64,000 nucleotides of DNA from Halichondria panicea (lineage: Eukaryota > Porifera > Demospongiae > Suberitida > Halichondriidae): positions 3,897,803 to 3,961,802 of the forward strand of contig NC_087380.1 of NCBI RefSeq assembly GCF_963675165.1. The letters run 5' to 3'. Within the stretch, counting starts at the first letter, position 1. Each line of letters opens with the position of its first letter. Both the position numbers and the translations under genes were made by a program. Below are positions 1 to 12,100 of the stretch, one piece after another. Below the pieces are notes generated by a model. It was not told the origin of the DNA and ran no database searches. It saw nothing but the letters and a program-made list of their open reading frames with translations.

Positions 1-1018
1 CTAAGTGGCTGAATCACTACATGTGTTATACGCAATACAGCGCTGCGATTTGCAAGCACTTAGCTGTTTCCAAAAGAATTGCGGTTTCACTGGCATTTAC
101 GAAACGTGAATCTTGAGTATATGTTGAAGTTAGACGCTCCTTATCATATTTATGAGCTCCTGGTACAAGCTACATGTACACAGGAATTGATGCGTGGATG
201 GGACATTCCTAGTATCAACTCAACACAAAAAAATGGAGCACCCCTTCAGATTTCAACGAAACTTGGCATATACATGTAGATACCTTAATTACCATAAGTT
301 ATATAACAACACCCAATAGCCCCATATGTCATATGGTTCTTAGTTACGAGCCCTGATAATTTAACAAAAGTTACAAATTTTGGTGACCCACCTAAGCTTC
401 AGGGCATAACTTCTGCCATGATTAATTATGACAGCTAGATAAAAATGTAAATGGTTTCCCGTTTGTCCGTGTTTTGCATAGAGTTAGTCAGTTGGGCTTG
501 TCCGCTGTCTGGAATCAAGAAGGTTCACTCTTGGGAGGGTACTTATAAATCCGTGCCAGAGAGGTTGTCATCGAGTGGGAGGTTCCGTTATGGGAGGTTC
601 CACTGTATACATGTAGATGAGGAACAGTGAATAACTGGGTAGTTTGATGAACTGGATTTCCCTGTGCCAGCTATCCCGTGTCAATTGTCCTGAGTAGTGT
701 AGCGTTGTTGTTCTGGTAGTGGTCTTTGACTGTGGTGTACACCTCGATCAGAGTGAAACATGTATCTGAGTGAAAGTTCAGCATGTTATCAATTATATAT
801 GGCCCAACATTTACACAGCATGAGGAAAGAGCTTGCTGCACAAACTAACAGGAGGAGCAAGGAGATATTATCACAAACAGTGCTGTAGCCAAATTTATAA
901 AGCTAACAACAAGCAATTACATTGTGAACAATTCTTAGTAAGTATAAGCTGCTCTGGTTGTAAGAGTGCCTGTGTGACCTCAGAAGTCTCTATCTAAGCT
1001 GGTCTGACTTTCCATATA

Positions 1019-1261
1019 TACCGTATAGCAGGAAATTTTTGCGGGTGCAAATTTTCTCTATTTGGCTCCCAGAGCCCTCAGCAGAAATTTTCGCGGTTTT
1101 AATTTTCGTGTCAATGCCAATAAACCACACCCACCAATAGGTTTTGCACCTGCGTATACCGGTGCGTGGGAGTTTATCCCAGTTTTAATTTTCGCGTTGA
1201 CTACTCTGCCCTCGAAAAACGCGAAAATTTGCACCCCATGAAAATTTCCCGCTATACGGTA
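1019..1261. mobile_element. MITE, 'taccgtatagc' TIR family
   Basis: The element opens with taccgtatagcaggaaattt and closes with the inverted form, aaatttcccgctatacggta. The inner parts are also inverted (gggtgcaaatttt against gaaaatttgcaccc). It is non-coding and the same family recurs at about 7065, 12201, 29060, 30299 and 48103. The two overlapping open frames it produces on opposite strands are by-products of the palindrome. Confidence 0.75.
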
Positions 1262-2198
1262 GTATCTGGTCTCTGTGTTGTCTGTTATCAAGACCATTCT
1301 GAGCAAGTAGAACTTCCCGTTTTTTTTACCAAACCAGTCTTTAGGTACTATTTCCCGCTTTGTATAAGTTTTGTGGTTGAGGTATGGCCACCCCAGAGGA
1401 GGTTGGACGCGCGTCATCCACCGGCAGGTTTTATCACGTGCGCTCATAAAAATCTAATTAAATTGACCGATTAGGCACCATTAGGCACCTCGATGCTCCA
1501 CTGTTTTGTAGGCTGTACAGAGACACTGCAAGTACCCAGAAGTGGTCTAGGAGCATCCCCACCGCCCTCTCACCTTCTCTACACTGCTGAAAAGATTCCA
1601 AGATGGATCTAGACATAGCATTTAGATTTTTTTTGACACTTTTCCAACTTTTACCTAACAGGATTATGATCTATATGAGCAAAGGAGGTCAGAGCACCAT
1701 TAATCTGTTTCTCTTTAGTGCTAGTGTTCTCTAGCTCTTACTTGCACTTTTACATTCTCACCTTTGACCTCAAAGGAATTCTATAAAGATCTACATGACT
1801 GAACGCGTCATGATGATGCATGTCCAACCTCCTCTGGGCCACCCCAGGGTAGCATTAAGGGGCGTGGCACCCTGCTTCAATTATTGGGCCCCCTCTTCTA
1901 TTTGACCACATGTAACAACTAAAAGATTTTCAGTACATGTATAGCTTCTTTGTTCCAAGTCAACATAAGTCTAGTATAGTAAAACTGCTACTGAAGATAC
2001 TAATACTTCTAAGTCTGATGTGGAGATACAGTGTTGAGGTACAGATTTATAGGTATCTCTCTCAGTCTGCTCATCATTGTGCTTTGTTAGCCCACCAGAT
2101 ACCCCTCACCCTCCCCTTTCTTTTTCTGCTAACTAGAACCCTGCACCCAGACAGTTTCACTAACGTAGTTTCACTTAAATAACGTATGATCACCAGGA

Positions 2199-2394
2199 GG
2201 TATTACTGGAGTTTGCAGAATCTTTGCAACACATGAATAAAAGTGTTGAGCACTGTGGTTCCTTATGTGGGAAATGCTCATACATTTAAGTAGTAAAACA
2301 GACCACAGTGTGTACACAAAATCCATATAAGGAACGGGTAACGCTCTACGCTTTTACTGGTGTGTTGCAAAGACTCTGCAAACTCCAGTACTGT
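2199..2394. mobile_element. Palindromic MITE-like element
   Basis: The left end reads tactggagtttgcagaatct and the right end carries the inverted copy agactctgcaaactccagta. Inner segments (gaccacagtgtg against cactgtggttcc) are inverted as well. The element is short and non-coding. I see no second full copy in this window. Confidence 0.6.
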
Positions 2395-2549
2395 AGCTAT
2401 GTAACAGGGTTTCACATGGTATGTTATGTGGCTTCTATTAATCAATTTACTGATTATGGGATAAAAGTTAAAATTTGCTTAGATATCTCTTTGAAACAAC
2501 TACATGTAATCCTCTAATCGAAGTTTTTTTATTCTAATATATAATTGTA

Positions 2550-3262
2550 ATTAGAGCACTGAGGTGCTAACCCTCGGCTGTTTTACGTCTCACAACCATG
2601 TAGGTAATGATACGGTACGTACATGAACATGGAAAAGCCTAGCGGCAACTACCTAAACTATACACTTCAAAGGAAAATAAGATTTGAACGCTACGACAAA
2701 GCTTTGAAACATTGCCAGACATACACTAGGACTATATAGAGTCAGCAGAAAGAAGACTAAAATATAAGGTACCTGTGGGAGTCCTTTATTTGGATCACAG
2801 CAGAGCAGGCCTGAAGTGTTAAAAGTAGGAAACCAGGCTAACATGCAGTGGGACCGGAGTAGGCTCACAGTAGCCAGCAAAGAAGCCTGGAGTCTCTTCC
2901 CATGAAAGCAAATAATTATGTGTCCACGTGGCTGTAAAGTGCCTCAAATTAAAGCCGCGTATAGTACCCAGTTTACAAAGGAGTACAAATACAACAGTTT
3001 ACTGGCATTCTACTACATGTAGCTAGCCTTTCTCTATGGCCAATGTGCGTGTTCAAGCTTCTTAGCTTTTGCTCGCTTTTATTCAACAACGAAGCTTTAA
3101 CATCAAAATCTGCCACTATTAAAACTAATAACTTATTGTGTGAAGGCGGCTATCCATGCTGTAAACGCACTGCTATGGCATCCAGGTGAGCAGGCTCAGA
3201 AATTACAAACAGACAGACAAATCAACAGACTACTATACCCGCTGGCCGCGGCACGGCCTCGG
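2550..3262. repeat. Dispersed repeat, also at about 8040-9130
   Basis: Shared landmarks, in the same order, are gagcactgaggtgctaaccc, cttcttagcttttgctcgct, tctgccactattaaaacta, tccatgctgtaaac, catccaggtgagcaggctca and the terminal ggccgcggcacggcctc. They reappear with substitutions at 8250-8400 and 8860-9130. The copy near 9130 ends 25 bp from the last visible SMC2 exon. The repeat does not encode a recognisable protein. Confidence 0.6.
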
Positions 3263-4257
3263 GTAATCACCCTCTTTGTAAAAATAGTTTGTTGGGATCA
3301 TAATGGGTTTTGGAGATGTGTGTGTAATTAGTAGTATGGTTAAGAGTGCAATATGACATGACATATTGTTGTCTTCTGACCTCTAAGATCAAAGGAATTG
3401 CAGTGTCAGTCGTACGACATATTGTAGGGAAAATAAATATATGGGGCATATTTCACTGCCTTTTGAGGCCCAACCTCCACCTAAAACTGCAAATCATTGT
3501 TTTTACAGGGACAAGGGATTTATGGTCTCAAGAGTGGTATAAAGAGTGTATTTATGTACTCCTGGCTGTCTGCAAGGCAACGAAGTAGTTATTTGTGTAC
3601 TCGTTACGTCGTAGCCATGTAGTAACTATTACGTAACTATTATCTCCAAAATGCATTATGATCCTATCACTAAACTTTGTAGTTGAAAAGTTATACTACC
3701 CCACTTGGGGTCTGTATCATAGCAACTGGGTGGGGTTTAACATAGTTAAACTCTGCATTTCTCATAAACTCCCTTGCCTTGAGGGCGCACTGATTTTATA
3801 CTAAATCTACACAGTCAAAAGAAGCTAGACACTTGTTGAAAAGGGCAGGACAGATGGGTTTACAAAACATGGCGGGCATTAGCACAGCGCAGCTTGCAAC
3901 ACTTGTTAATTATGGCGCATAGATGGGTCACCAAAATTTGCAGGGCTCTAACTAAGAAGCCGTATGACTGATACATGGGTGTGGTTATATAAACGCATGG
4001 TGATCATAATGGATAAGGATTATATGCAAGTTTCATTGAAAACTGTGGGGTTGCTAATTTTTTTGTGTTGAGTTGACATGGAATGTCCCTAGTATAAAAT
4101 AATGGTATTTATGCGTGAGCGCCTATCATCATATTATCGCATAAATTTGTATCGCAAGTATTGGCCTTTATATCCGAGACCTATACAATCCCTATTGAAA
4201 TCACGGCGTTTAATCGAGGAAATTAATTTATCGCATAAATAAATAATGTTTTCGTAG

Positions 4258-5354
4258 GCCTAAAATTGGCCAAAAACACAATTAATGCTTACATAATTAT
4301 ATGTCTACCACTACGGTATATTGGGAACGGGAGATGGTCACATGTGTGTGCATTCTCTTCAGGTATGGTAGATTCGAAGAAGTTCTACCTTGTAGACGGA
4401 GGTCTTACATGTAGTGATACACCACCATACACCAACTTGGAAATAACTCTGCGTGAGAAGGGACTCCTGATGAAAAAGGAGACAAAAAGAGAGACGGTTC
4501 TCCTAGATGCCATCATCATAACACACCCTGATGAAGATCATTTGGGCGGGGTCAACAAGCTTATTGCCAACTACACCATCACATGCCCAGTTATAACAAC
4601 GGAAGCAACGATGCTGACAAAAGCCAATTTGACATATGACGAACCAGGCCTTCCTGAAGAAGTCAAACTAATGTTCCCAACGGCACGTCGAAGAATATAC
4701 AAAGATATCACAAATAAGACAGAGATAATGAAAGATCCAAAATTTTTTCCAGAGCCCAAGGACAAAAGTAACAAAAGTAACAAAAGTAGTATCCTGTTTG
4801 CTGTTGTTGGAAGTGTTCTTCTCACTGGGGATTCTACTGGCCAACTCATCAACGAAGCAACCGGACTAGGCAAAGAACTAGCAGAAACGCAAAAACTACG
4901 TGTCTTTCAAGTTCCACATCATGGCAGTGAAGCTAACAGTTTCATACCATATGAAGCAGCAAAGAAAATCCCTAGCACTGACCCCCTACATGCCCTAAAG
5001 GGTAAACATGATGCATACAAATATGCTCTGTTCTATAGGGGAATCAAGGCACATACATATTTTGTATCACACGGTGATCACGGACTATTTCAACACCCAC
5101 ACAGAAATGTCATTACAGGCATTCTTTTAGCTGCTGTCACAGAAGAAACGAATTGTGAGCTAGTTGTTACTGGAACTTTCCATCAAGACAAGATCAACTA
5201 TCCCACGGAAGCCAAGTTCCCAGGCTTCCCCCGGAATTGGGAAGACTATGTAACAATACTGGATCCTGAAAATGGAGACAAAACTCCATATATTACCATT
5301 GGTAGAGAAGGACGTCCTCCCAACACTAAGAAATGGGAGCCTGAACCAGCAGCA
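4258..5354 (+). CDS. ComEC-type metallo-beta-lactamase-fold protein, single large exon (partial gene)
   Basis: A 364-codon open frame carries the metal-site motifs of the lone ComEC/Rec2-type MBL fold. These are LVDGG near the start, THPDEDHLGG (His-x-Asp-x-Asp-His, the ComEC form of the HxHxDH motif), LLTGD, VPHHGS and a late SHGDHG followed by HPHRN. These imply a metal-dependent hydrolase or nuclease-like fold; the substrate is unknown. There is no in-frame ATG before 4365. The frame is open back through ttttcgtag, which could be a splice acceptor ending at 4257, and cattctcttcag at 4362 is a second candidate. The coding sequence runs into AAG/GTGAGA at 5355, a good donor two bases before the frame's TGA. 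I therefore read it as one exon of a longer gene whose other exons I could not find. The usual Asp of the N-terminal GxGD motif is not seen (IGNGR). A decayed or horizontally acquired gene is possible. Confidence 0.65.
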
Positions 5355-5489
5355 AGGTGAGACATTAATTAAGCAACTGATATATATACAGCTCTGTACT
5401 ATACAACTTTATTCCATCCATACACATGCAGGCCTACAAGGGCAAAGCAGCCAGCTAAACATGATTGAGTGAGAGTGTGGAATGCAAAA

Positions 5490-5690
5490 CAAAGCAAGAT
5501 ACCCTTTAATATATGTAACTGTCATGTACACAACGACTCAGTAGTAGCTAGGCACAACACAAGATACCCTTTAATATATGTAACTGTCATGTACATAACT
5601 AGAGCACTACCCAGTAGTAGCTAGGCACAACAAAGCAAGATACCCTCATTTATGCAACTGTCATGTACATAACTAGAGTACTAATTTAAA
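5490..5690. repeat. Tandem repeat, three units of about 67-75 bp
   Basis: The unit gcaagatacccttta ... aactgtcatgtacataacta ... gtagtagctaggcacaac occurs three times in head-to-tail order, starting near 5494, 5561 and 5632. The third copy is truncated and more diverged. It lies just downstream of the MBL exon. Confidence 0.75.
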
Positions 5691-5803
5691 AGTGCAAACT
5701 TTCGGTTGGTGACATGATAATAAAGAAACCAGAGGAGTGATTGCCAAGCGCCTTAGCGCGAGGCAACTAATACTGCATCGTATCTCAGAAAACCTTTGTA
5801 TGT

Positions 5804-5921
5804 TATAGTTATAACACGGGCACAAGGGATGTATGGAATATATTGCACTGAAGCACGAGGGCGTAAGCCCCGAGGGCTGAGTGCAATATATTCCATGCAT
5901 CCCGAGTGCACGTGTAATAAC
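5804..5921. mobile_element. Short near-perfect palindrome
   Basis: The left arm (gttatagttataacacgggc, then ggaatatattgcactgaagc) is inverted in the right arm (gtgcaatatattccatgcat, then gtgcacgtgtaataac). There is a small central loop around gggcgtaagccccgagg. It is a fold-back or MITE-like unit lying directly left of another inverted-repeat element. Confidence 0.6.
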
Positions 5922-5925
5922 TAGT

Positions 5926-6650
5926 TTATATCCCGAGGGCATAGCAACATAACACTGTCTTAGTAACACAATATAAACTGCACAAAAAGATGACAAAGAC
6001 AACTCTAGACACAGCTCCATCTCTTCTCTCTCCTAGACGCCAGTATATGCAGCGTATAAGATTGGCATGACAGACGAATGGCTTGACACAAAATTGTTGG
6101 AGTTCCAACGCTGAAACCACTGCAAAACAGCCCCACCCCTCTACTGCTGCAAAGAAACAGCCCCACCCCATTTACTGCTGCGAAGAAACAGCCACACCCC
6201 ACTATACTACTCAGTGTAACTGCTGCTCGAACAGCCCCGGCCCCGGCCCCCTCCACTAGCACTATCCTCGGTATCACAACCAAGCCAAAGAAGCTCGCCT
6301 CTACACTGCTGCAAAACAGCTCAAGCCCCCTGCAAAAAGAGCCGCTTCTAGTGCTATGATGAAGCCAGAATTGACTGTGCATCAAGTGGAGGACTAGGTC
6401 TAGGATCACAGAATCTTCACAAAATGAGCCTGGGACGATTTTAAAACCTGCATGGTTGCAAAGAAGAAACTCCAGCAGTGCTGAACATTCATGCATGGCT
6501 GGACTTACTTTGATACTTATTATTTCTCATGATACAATATTTAATTTAATTATGCCAGAGGGGCGTTTTGTGGTCAGTGCAATATGACTTTTCAGCAGTG
6601 CAATATGCTTCATATTGCACTTGGCAACAACATAGCAACGGGATATAAGT
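5926..6650. mobile_element. TIR element of about 0.7 kb
   Basis: The left terminus ttatatcccgagggcatagc is inverted at the right end (atagcaacgggatataa, about 6632-6650). The interior holds C-rich tandem-like segments (acagccccacccc) that create long but meaningless reverse-strand frames. No transposase motif is visible. Confidence 0.5.
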
Positions 6651-7064
6651 ATGTATGTATGTCACGCTCAGGAATGTCAACGCTTTAGAAATGCGGAATT
6701 GGGTGTGGCTACATTCGGTTAATCTTTATTACCTCCAAACTGATCTACTATTGGCATAATTATGCAGAGGTAAAAGCTACGTACTAGCTGGAGAAGCTAG
6801 CTTAGGCTGTAGCTATATATGAGTCTCACATGAACAAAGCCAACACGACACTACTACTCGAGATAGCAGAGTTCTTGAGAGACTGATTCTAACCAAAAAT
6901 GTATAATTATGTATTTGCTATTTCATAATTACAGTGGATACACTACCAGAGGAAGTACGACACGAGTGCCTTGATTAGGCTTGTATATCCAAATCTCATT
7001 CTCTATACTCTTAAAATCTACTCTCCTTCTCAAGTTTCTCCTAAAATTGTACTTAAATATCGTA

Positions 7065-7467
7065 TACCGTATAGCGGGTAATTTTCGTGGGGTAAAATAT
7101 TCGTTTTTTTCGTGGGCAGGTTGACCTCCACGAAATGTTATCGTAGGCGTGGCTTATCTGAAAGTAGGAATGCCGTGCAGCCACGAGACTAAATGAAATC
7201 ACGAAAACTACCGTTTCTCGAGTTGAACGAATTTTTTACCCCACAAAACTTACCCGCTATACGGTAGCGTGTAATTTTCGTGGGGAAAAATATTTGTGGT
7301 TTTCGTGGTTGGAGGTCTGACCACGAATATTTTACCCACGAATGAAGCGACCTTGCCTACCTTTACCTGCAGTGCAGGCAGCTACCACGAAAATATTACC
7401 CACGAAATGTCTCAATATTGCTGAACCACGAATATTTTGTCCCCTGAAAATTACCCGCTAAACGGTA
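7065..7467. mobile_element. Two abutting MITEs of the 'taccgtatagcggg' family
   Basis: The first copy runs from taccgtatagcgggtaattt (7065) to the inverted end at 7266. The second starts at the same boundary (acggtagcgtgtaattttcg, about 7261) and ends at 7467 with ttacccgctaaacggta. They share the central tacggta, so the array looks like two fold-back units fused at one terminus. Both are non-coding; the internal word cgtgggg(t/a)aaaatattcgt is typical of the family. Confidence 0.75.
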
Positions 7468-8039
7468 CAACTCTGCGTAGAAAGGGATTGGAAACGAAAG
7501 TGATTCACGTGATGTTTTACAATGAAGTCTACGTAGTGGCTCTGGGACCATCCTTGTATCTCTTCATAACTCCCGCAAAAGCCCGGGAAACTTATTGTGT
7601 CCGATGCATACATCTCAGAGTGACCCCCATTACTAAATCACAAGCTCCCTGTTAGTAAGTATCAATTGAAAACGGAAAAAAAAAACTTGATTGTCGTAAA
7701 GTAGCTAGAGGTACACAGAGCGCTTCTTCATACTTGCGTTCCTATAGTACCTATGATATAGCTAAGGCGGTGTAACTAAATAGTGTCCTGTGTCCCAATG
7801 GCCTCAAGTATGAGATAAAGGTTGATGATTAGCAGCATAACTGCTTGTGGACTTCTTATAGGCAGCAAAACAATTCTCATGAATTCACGTTAACCCTTCA
7901 TGTTAAAAAGTAAACCTCGATTAAATCGCGGAGATACACGGATGGTACTTCGAGGGTACTTCTGTTTCCAATCCCTCTCTACTCTATCTATGGTATGACT
8001 GAGCTGCATGCCTAGCACAGCGAGCAATAAAAACTAAAC

Positions 8040-9130
8040 CAGACTTGAAACACTTGAGAGCAGAGTTTTAGTAGTACATGAGACATGCACTACATGTAGC
8101 TATGGACTAGGATCACAGAAAAGAAGCTTGGAGTCTTAAAAGTATGGGTCCTGGAGTCTTGGTGCTAGGATAACAGAGTAAGCAACTTCCCAATACAATA
8201 ACACTTTCTACTTTAGTGACCCCTTTTCTGGAACAGGATCACTTCAGCTGCAAATAAGTGCCTCGAACAGAGGCCGCGTGTAGCTAGCTCAACGTGCTTA
8301 GTTTGTTCGCTTATTCGACAATGATAACGAAGCTTTAAACGTTGATCCAGGTGAGTAGACTAAGGTGTCACACACAAACCAACGAGAGCACTGAAGTGCT
8401 AACTCTCAGCTGTTAACATAAATATATGAAGCATGGAAGCTGGCTAAGTAGCAAGTAAATTCTAAGTAGACTCTAGAGGCATGTTGAGAACGGAGTTTTA
8501 GTAGATGTTATATACGTATACATGTACATGTAAGCAATGAAAAATGAAATTCTTAAGTAGACTCTAGAGGCATGCTAAGAACGGAGTTTTAGTACATGCA
8601 CTATGGACTAGCTAGGATCACAACAAAGTCAGTCAGCAAAGAAGCTTACTTAGAGTCATTAGAAATATTGCTCGTGGTATGTTCTGGGGCTAGGTAAGCA
8701 AAGAAGCAGCAACCCTAGGGCTGTATTCGAGGCTAGCCCTGACACTACTACAGCTGATCATAATTCTAGCTTTCTACTGTAGTGACCCTTTTCCATTGTT
8801 CCTGGTACAAGATCACTTCAGTTGCAAATATGTATATCTACCTCGAATAAAGGTCGCGTTTAGAACTAGCCAATGTGCAAGCTTCTTAGCTTTTGCTTGC
8901 TTTTATTCGACAAAGAAATTTTAACAACAATATCTGCCACTATTAAAACTACTTGTTGTGTGAAGGCTATCCATGTTGTAAACACAGATCTCTAGCATCC
9001 AGGTGAGCAGGCTCACAAATTACAAACAGACAGACAAACAAACCAACGGACTACTGTATCTGTGGCCGCTCACACACCTCAAGAAACAAACCAACAGACC
9101 GCTATAACCCACTGGCCGCGGCCCGGCCTT
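8040..9130. repeat. Dispersed and partly duplicated repeat block
   Basis: The block resembles the repeat at 2550-3262. It also has an internal duplication: the phrase agaacggagttttagtag and flanking sequence occur near 8490 and again near 8578. It ends with ggccgcggcccggcc just before the last SMC2 exon. I see no exon of SMC2 or of any other gene in it. Confidence 0.55.
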
Positions 9131-9154
9131 GAGTTAGTTATACTTTAAGCAAAC

Positions 9155-12100
9155 CTTAGCTTTCTTCTTCTCCAGCTCAGCCACGGTAGCTGCTATCTCC
9201 TCTATTGCACTATCAGCCTGGGTAATCTGCTGAGTCAGCTCTTGGACTCCTCCCTTCATCTCATCCAGCTCAGTAGACGACTGTTGACGAGCACTCTGTA
9301 GGGGAGGGGGGGAGGCAATTTGAGTTGCGGTAACTACAATGTACATTGTAATAGACGTTTAATACCCGAGCATGAGACTAATAAAAGATAGCTACATGTA
9401 GGAGATAAAATGCATGGGAAATAATACGTCATATACTGTATAACATAAACATGGCAAGTGCATAGACGGTCTACGCTAAGACACTCTTTTAATTTCAAAG
9501 ATAAGGAGCATCAATTATGTACCCCAGGAAAAGATGAGGTGAGGACTACACAATCTATACTCAATGTCAATGTACAACGAGTATGTACAGTGTATATACA
9601 TGTAGTCATTAAACTCCTGTACAGTGCAACACTCAGATTTTTTTTCACATTTTGTTGCATATCTTCTAAAGCAACGTTGATTTGATCTATTTGAGTGCAG
9701 GTACTAAAAGTTCAACTATTGGCACTTCCATTAGACCACCACCTGTTACATCATCAATATAAAATGGTTGTCTGAAGATATGTACCTCCAAAGGTCTGTT
9801 AGGAATAGAAGTACCCTATTTGCTTGAGTTAAGATCTGAAATTTGTTGTGCATGAACTTGAGTATAATTATTGTTCAACTTTTGAGCTTCAACGGAAGTC
9901 TAAAAAGTAAATACTGCATTTTGGTGGCAAATAATTTCCTAAGGAATACGACTTTCGAGGTTAAGGTCAGATTATAAAAGCATGTACTCAGTGGAAGTAC
10001 GACACGCGTGCCTCGATTAGGATAATTGCCTTTGCAATAACGTTGAGCATGGGCGGATAATTGAGGCATAATTATGCCCACGCTCAAAGTTATTGCAGAG
10101 GCAAACAGCCTAATCGAGACACGCGTGTCATACCTCCTCTGGCAAGTACTACAATAGTGCACTTTTCATCTGTATACTCTAACTTACAGAAGTTAAGGCT
10201 AGTCTCTTTTTGCTAGAAAGGCCATTCTTGTCTAAAAAACAGTGATTTTGCTCCGCTATGCTACTTTTGCTGACATAAGCAATGATATTTCTGTGTGACA
10301 TCCAAAGCTGATGTGATGTCTATCTGCAACTACACTGTTGGTATCGGTCATTCTGTGTCACAGGGGTGTGGCAATTGAGCTTACTACGTGGCCAATCATC
10401 GCCAAAGTCAACTCTCTTTGGTTGTTGCACTGTACATGTAAGGATGTACATGTATGTTATTGCATCCTCAACAATACAGTTTTCATGTAGGTAAACTATT
10501 AAGGATTGCATCTACGTATAGTGTCAATTCTCTCCCCCTAACCACGTGCATACACAGACTCTTGATATTTAGTATCATTTTCCGCCCCCTCACCTCTGCC
10601 TGCACAAACTGGAATGCAATGCTGAGTCTAGATAGGTGCTCCAGCTCCCTCATGACCTTCTGGTATTCCAGGTAAGATGAGCGCTCTTCCTTGAGCTTAC
10701 GAAGCGTTGGTGTGATCTCCTCATTCAGAATCTGAGAGGGTATCGAGGGATATGTAAATAAGTATCAAAGCAGTATCAAGTGGAGTTTGTATGGTGATTT
10801 CTAGTCAAGGTACGTACATAATTATGTATAAGCTGTTATGGCACTTTAAAAGTACTACACATTTTTGGTCCATGTATGTATATATATATATACATGTAAG
10901 ACTGTAAACTGACATGTACTGTAGTTAACCGTTGAACCGCCCATATCAAATATCGGCCCACCCCTTGTTTAGCCTAAATGAAGCCATCAAAACAGGTGGG
11001 CGGTTCAACGGTTAACTACGGTAATATACAAACAGGGAAATTTTCTGCTACGTCCAGTAAGCTCATACTAAGCCAAATTGGGATATAAACAACACACAAA
11101 CATGTTGCCCGTGTTGCATTGAACCTCAAACACTGACCACTGAGATTTCCTTCAGTTTAGCATCTTTCTTCTCAATTGTTTTTTGCGCCGACATCTTCTT
11201 ACTCTCGTACATCCTGGTACCAGCTGCCTCCTCTATCATGGACAGGATCTACAAGGATACAAGAGGTGTAAGTGTGTGTGTACATGTAGATGTAAATTTA
11301 TGCAGACAATCCTGTTCTACATGTACGTGCATGTACACACAAATAGTTTAAATGGGGTAGTGATCTGATTAGAGAAGGAACAGGTCAACAGCACAAAGAT
11401 GTACATGTAACTTAACACACGTACTGCCCCAGTATAATTACAGTTTAGAAGACTAGGAACTTTTGTAGAGCACACGTAAAGCAATTTACTGAGTACTAGC
11501 TAGCTCCTATACTGTATGGGTGCTGCTGCCACAGTGCACCATAATTACTCCTTACCTCAAGAGGCTTCATGTTGAGGACCTTAGTGATCCGTCCCTGCAT
11601 AATGAGGAAGTGAGGGTTGTTGACGTTGAGTTGGACCGACCTGAACAGGTCCTGCACTCTAGAGGGTGTGGCATTGCTCCCATTGATCAGGTACTTATTG
11701 CGACCACCAATCACAACCTACATGTAAGAGGGAGTGGACAAGAGTAATCACTATTAGAAACACTGAGCTACTGTACATACATAATTTTATACTATAGTAA
11801 GGTCTATCCACACTGGTTATTAGAATAAGAAATAAGACTACGTTGTAATAATTGATCATCACCACCATAACACAATTTCATCAGAGGCAGCAGGGCAGAA
11901 ACAGAGCCCCACCATGAATGCTTTGAAAGATCACAGGGTACATGCTAAGAAAAAATCACTCTGATAAACTGTATCCTCAGATAAGACAAAACTACACAAT
12001 AGTTGTACTAAGCTCCAACCAGAAGACATACCTGTCTTGATACAGTGAGCTCATCATAAGACTCGTAGCCGACTGGACTTTGTTTCTTATCTCTATTGTC

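Larger units (their letters stand above)
195..4096. repeat. Inverted pair of about 200-bp repeats, possibly ends of one 3.9-kb element
   Basis: The block at about 195-400 (gggacattcctagtatcaac, then aactcaacacaaaaaaat, and further on ttttggtgacccac) returns in inverted orientation at about 3915-4096. The copies are diverged but keep the same order of landmarks. The sequence between them contains no transposase-like frame, only smaller repeats. They may be terminal repeats of one non-autonomous element or simply two inverted copies of a dispersed family. I did not find a clear target-site duplication. Confidence 0.4.
1..4257. other. Repeat-rich region without a recognised gene
   Basis: I find no exon chain or recognisable protein here. 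The open frames that exist overlap inverted repeats (about 1019-1261 and 2199-2394) or a dispersed repeat (about 2550-3262) and have no conserved motif. AT-rich stretches and stop codons fill the rest. If the SMC2 fragment at 9155-13445 is a real intact gene, this stretch could lie in one of its introns or downstream of it. Confidence 0.5.

Noticed and set aside
1058-1447. 129-codon reverse frame overlapping a 102-codon forward frame
   Set aside because: It largely lies in a MITE palindrome and has no splice support or domain.
5673-6496. Three overlapping reverse frames of 80-163 codons
   Set aside because: They run through TIR elements and C-rich low-complexity sequence and share no motif with SMC2, whose missing exons I was looking for.
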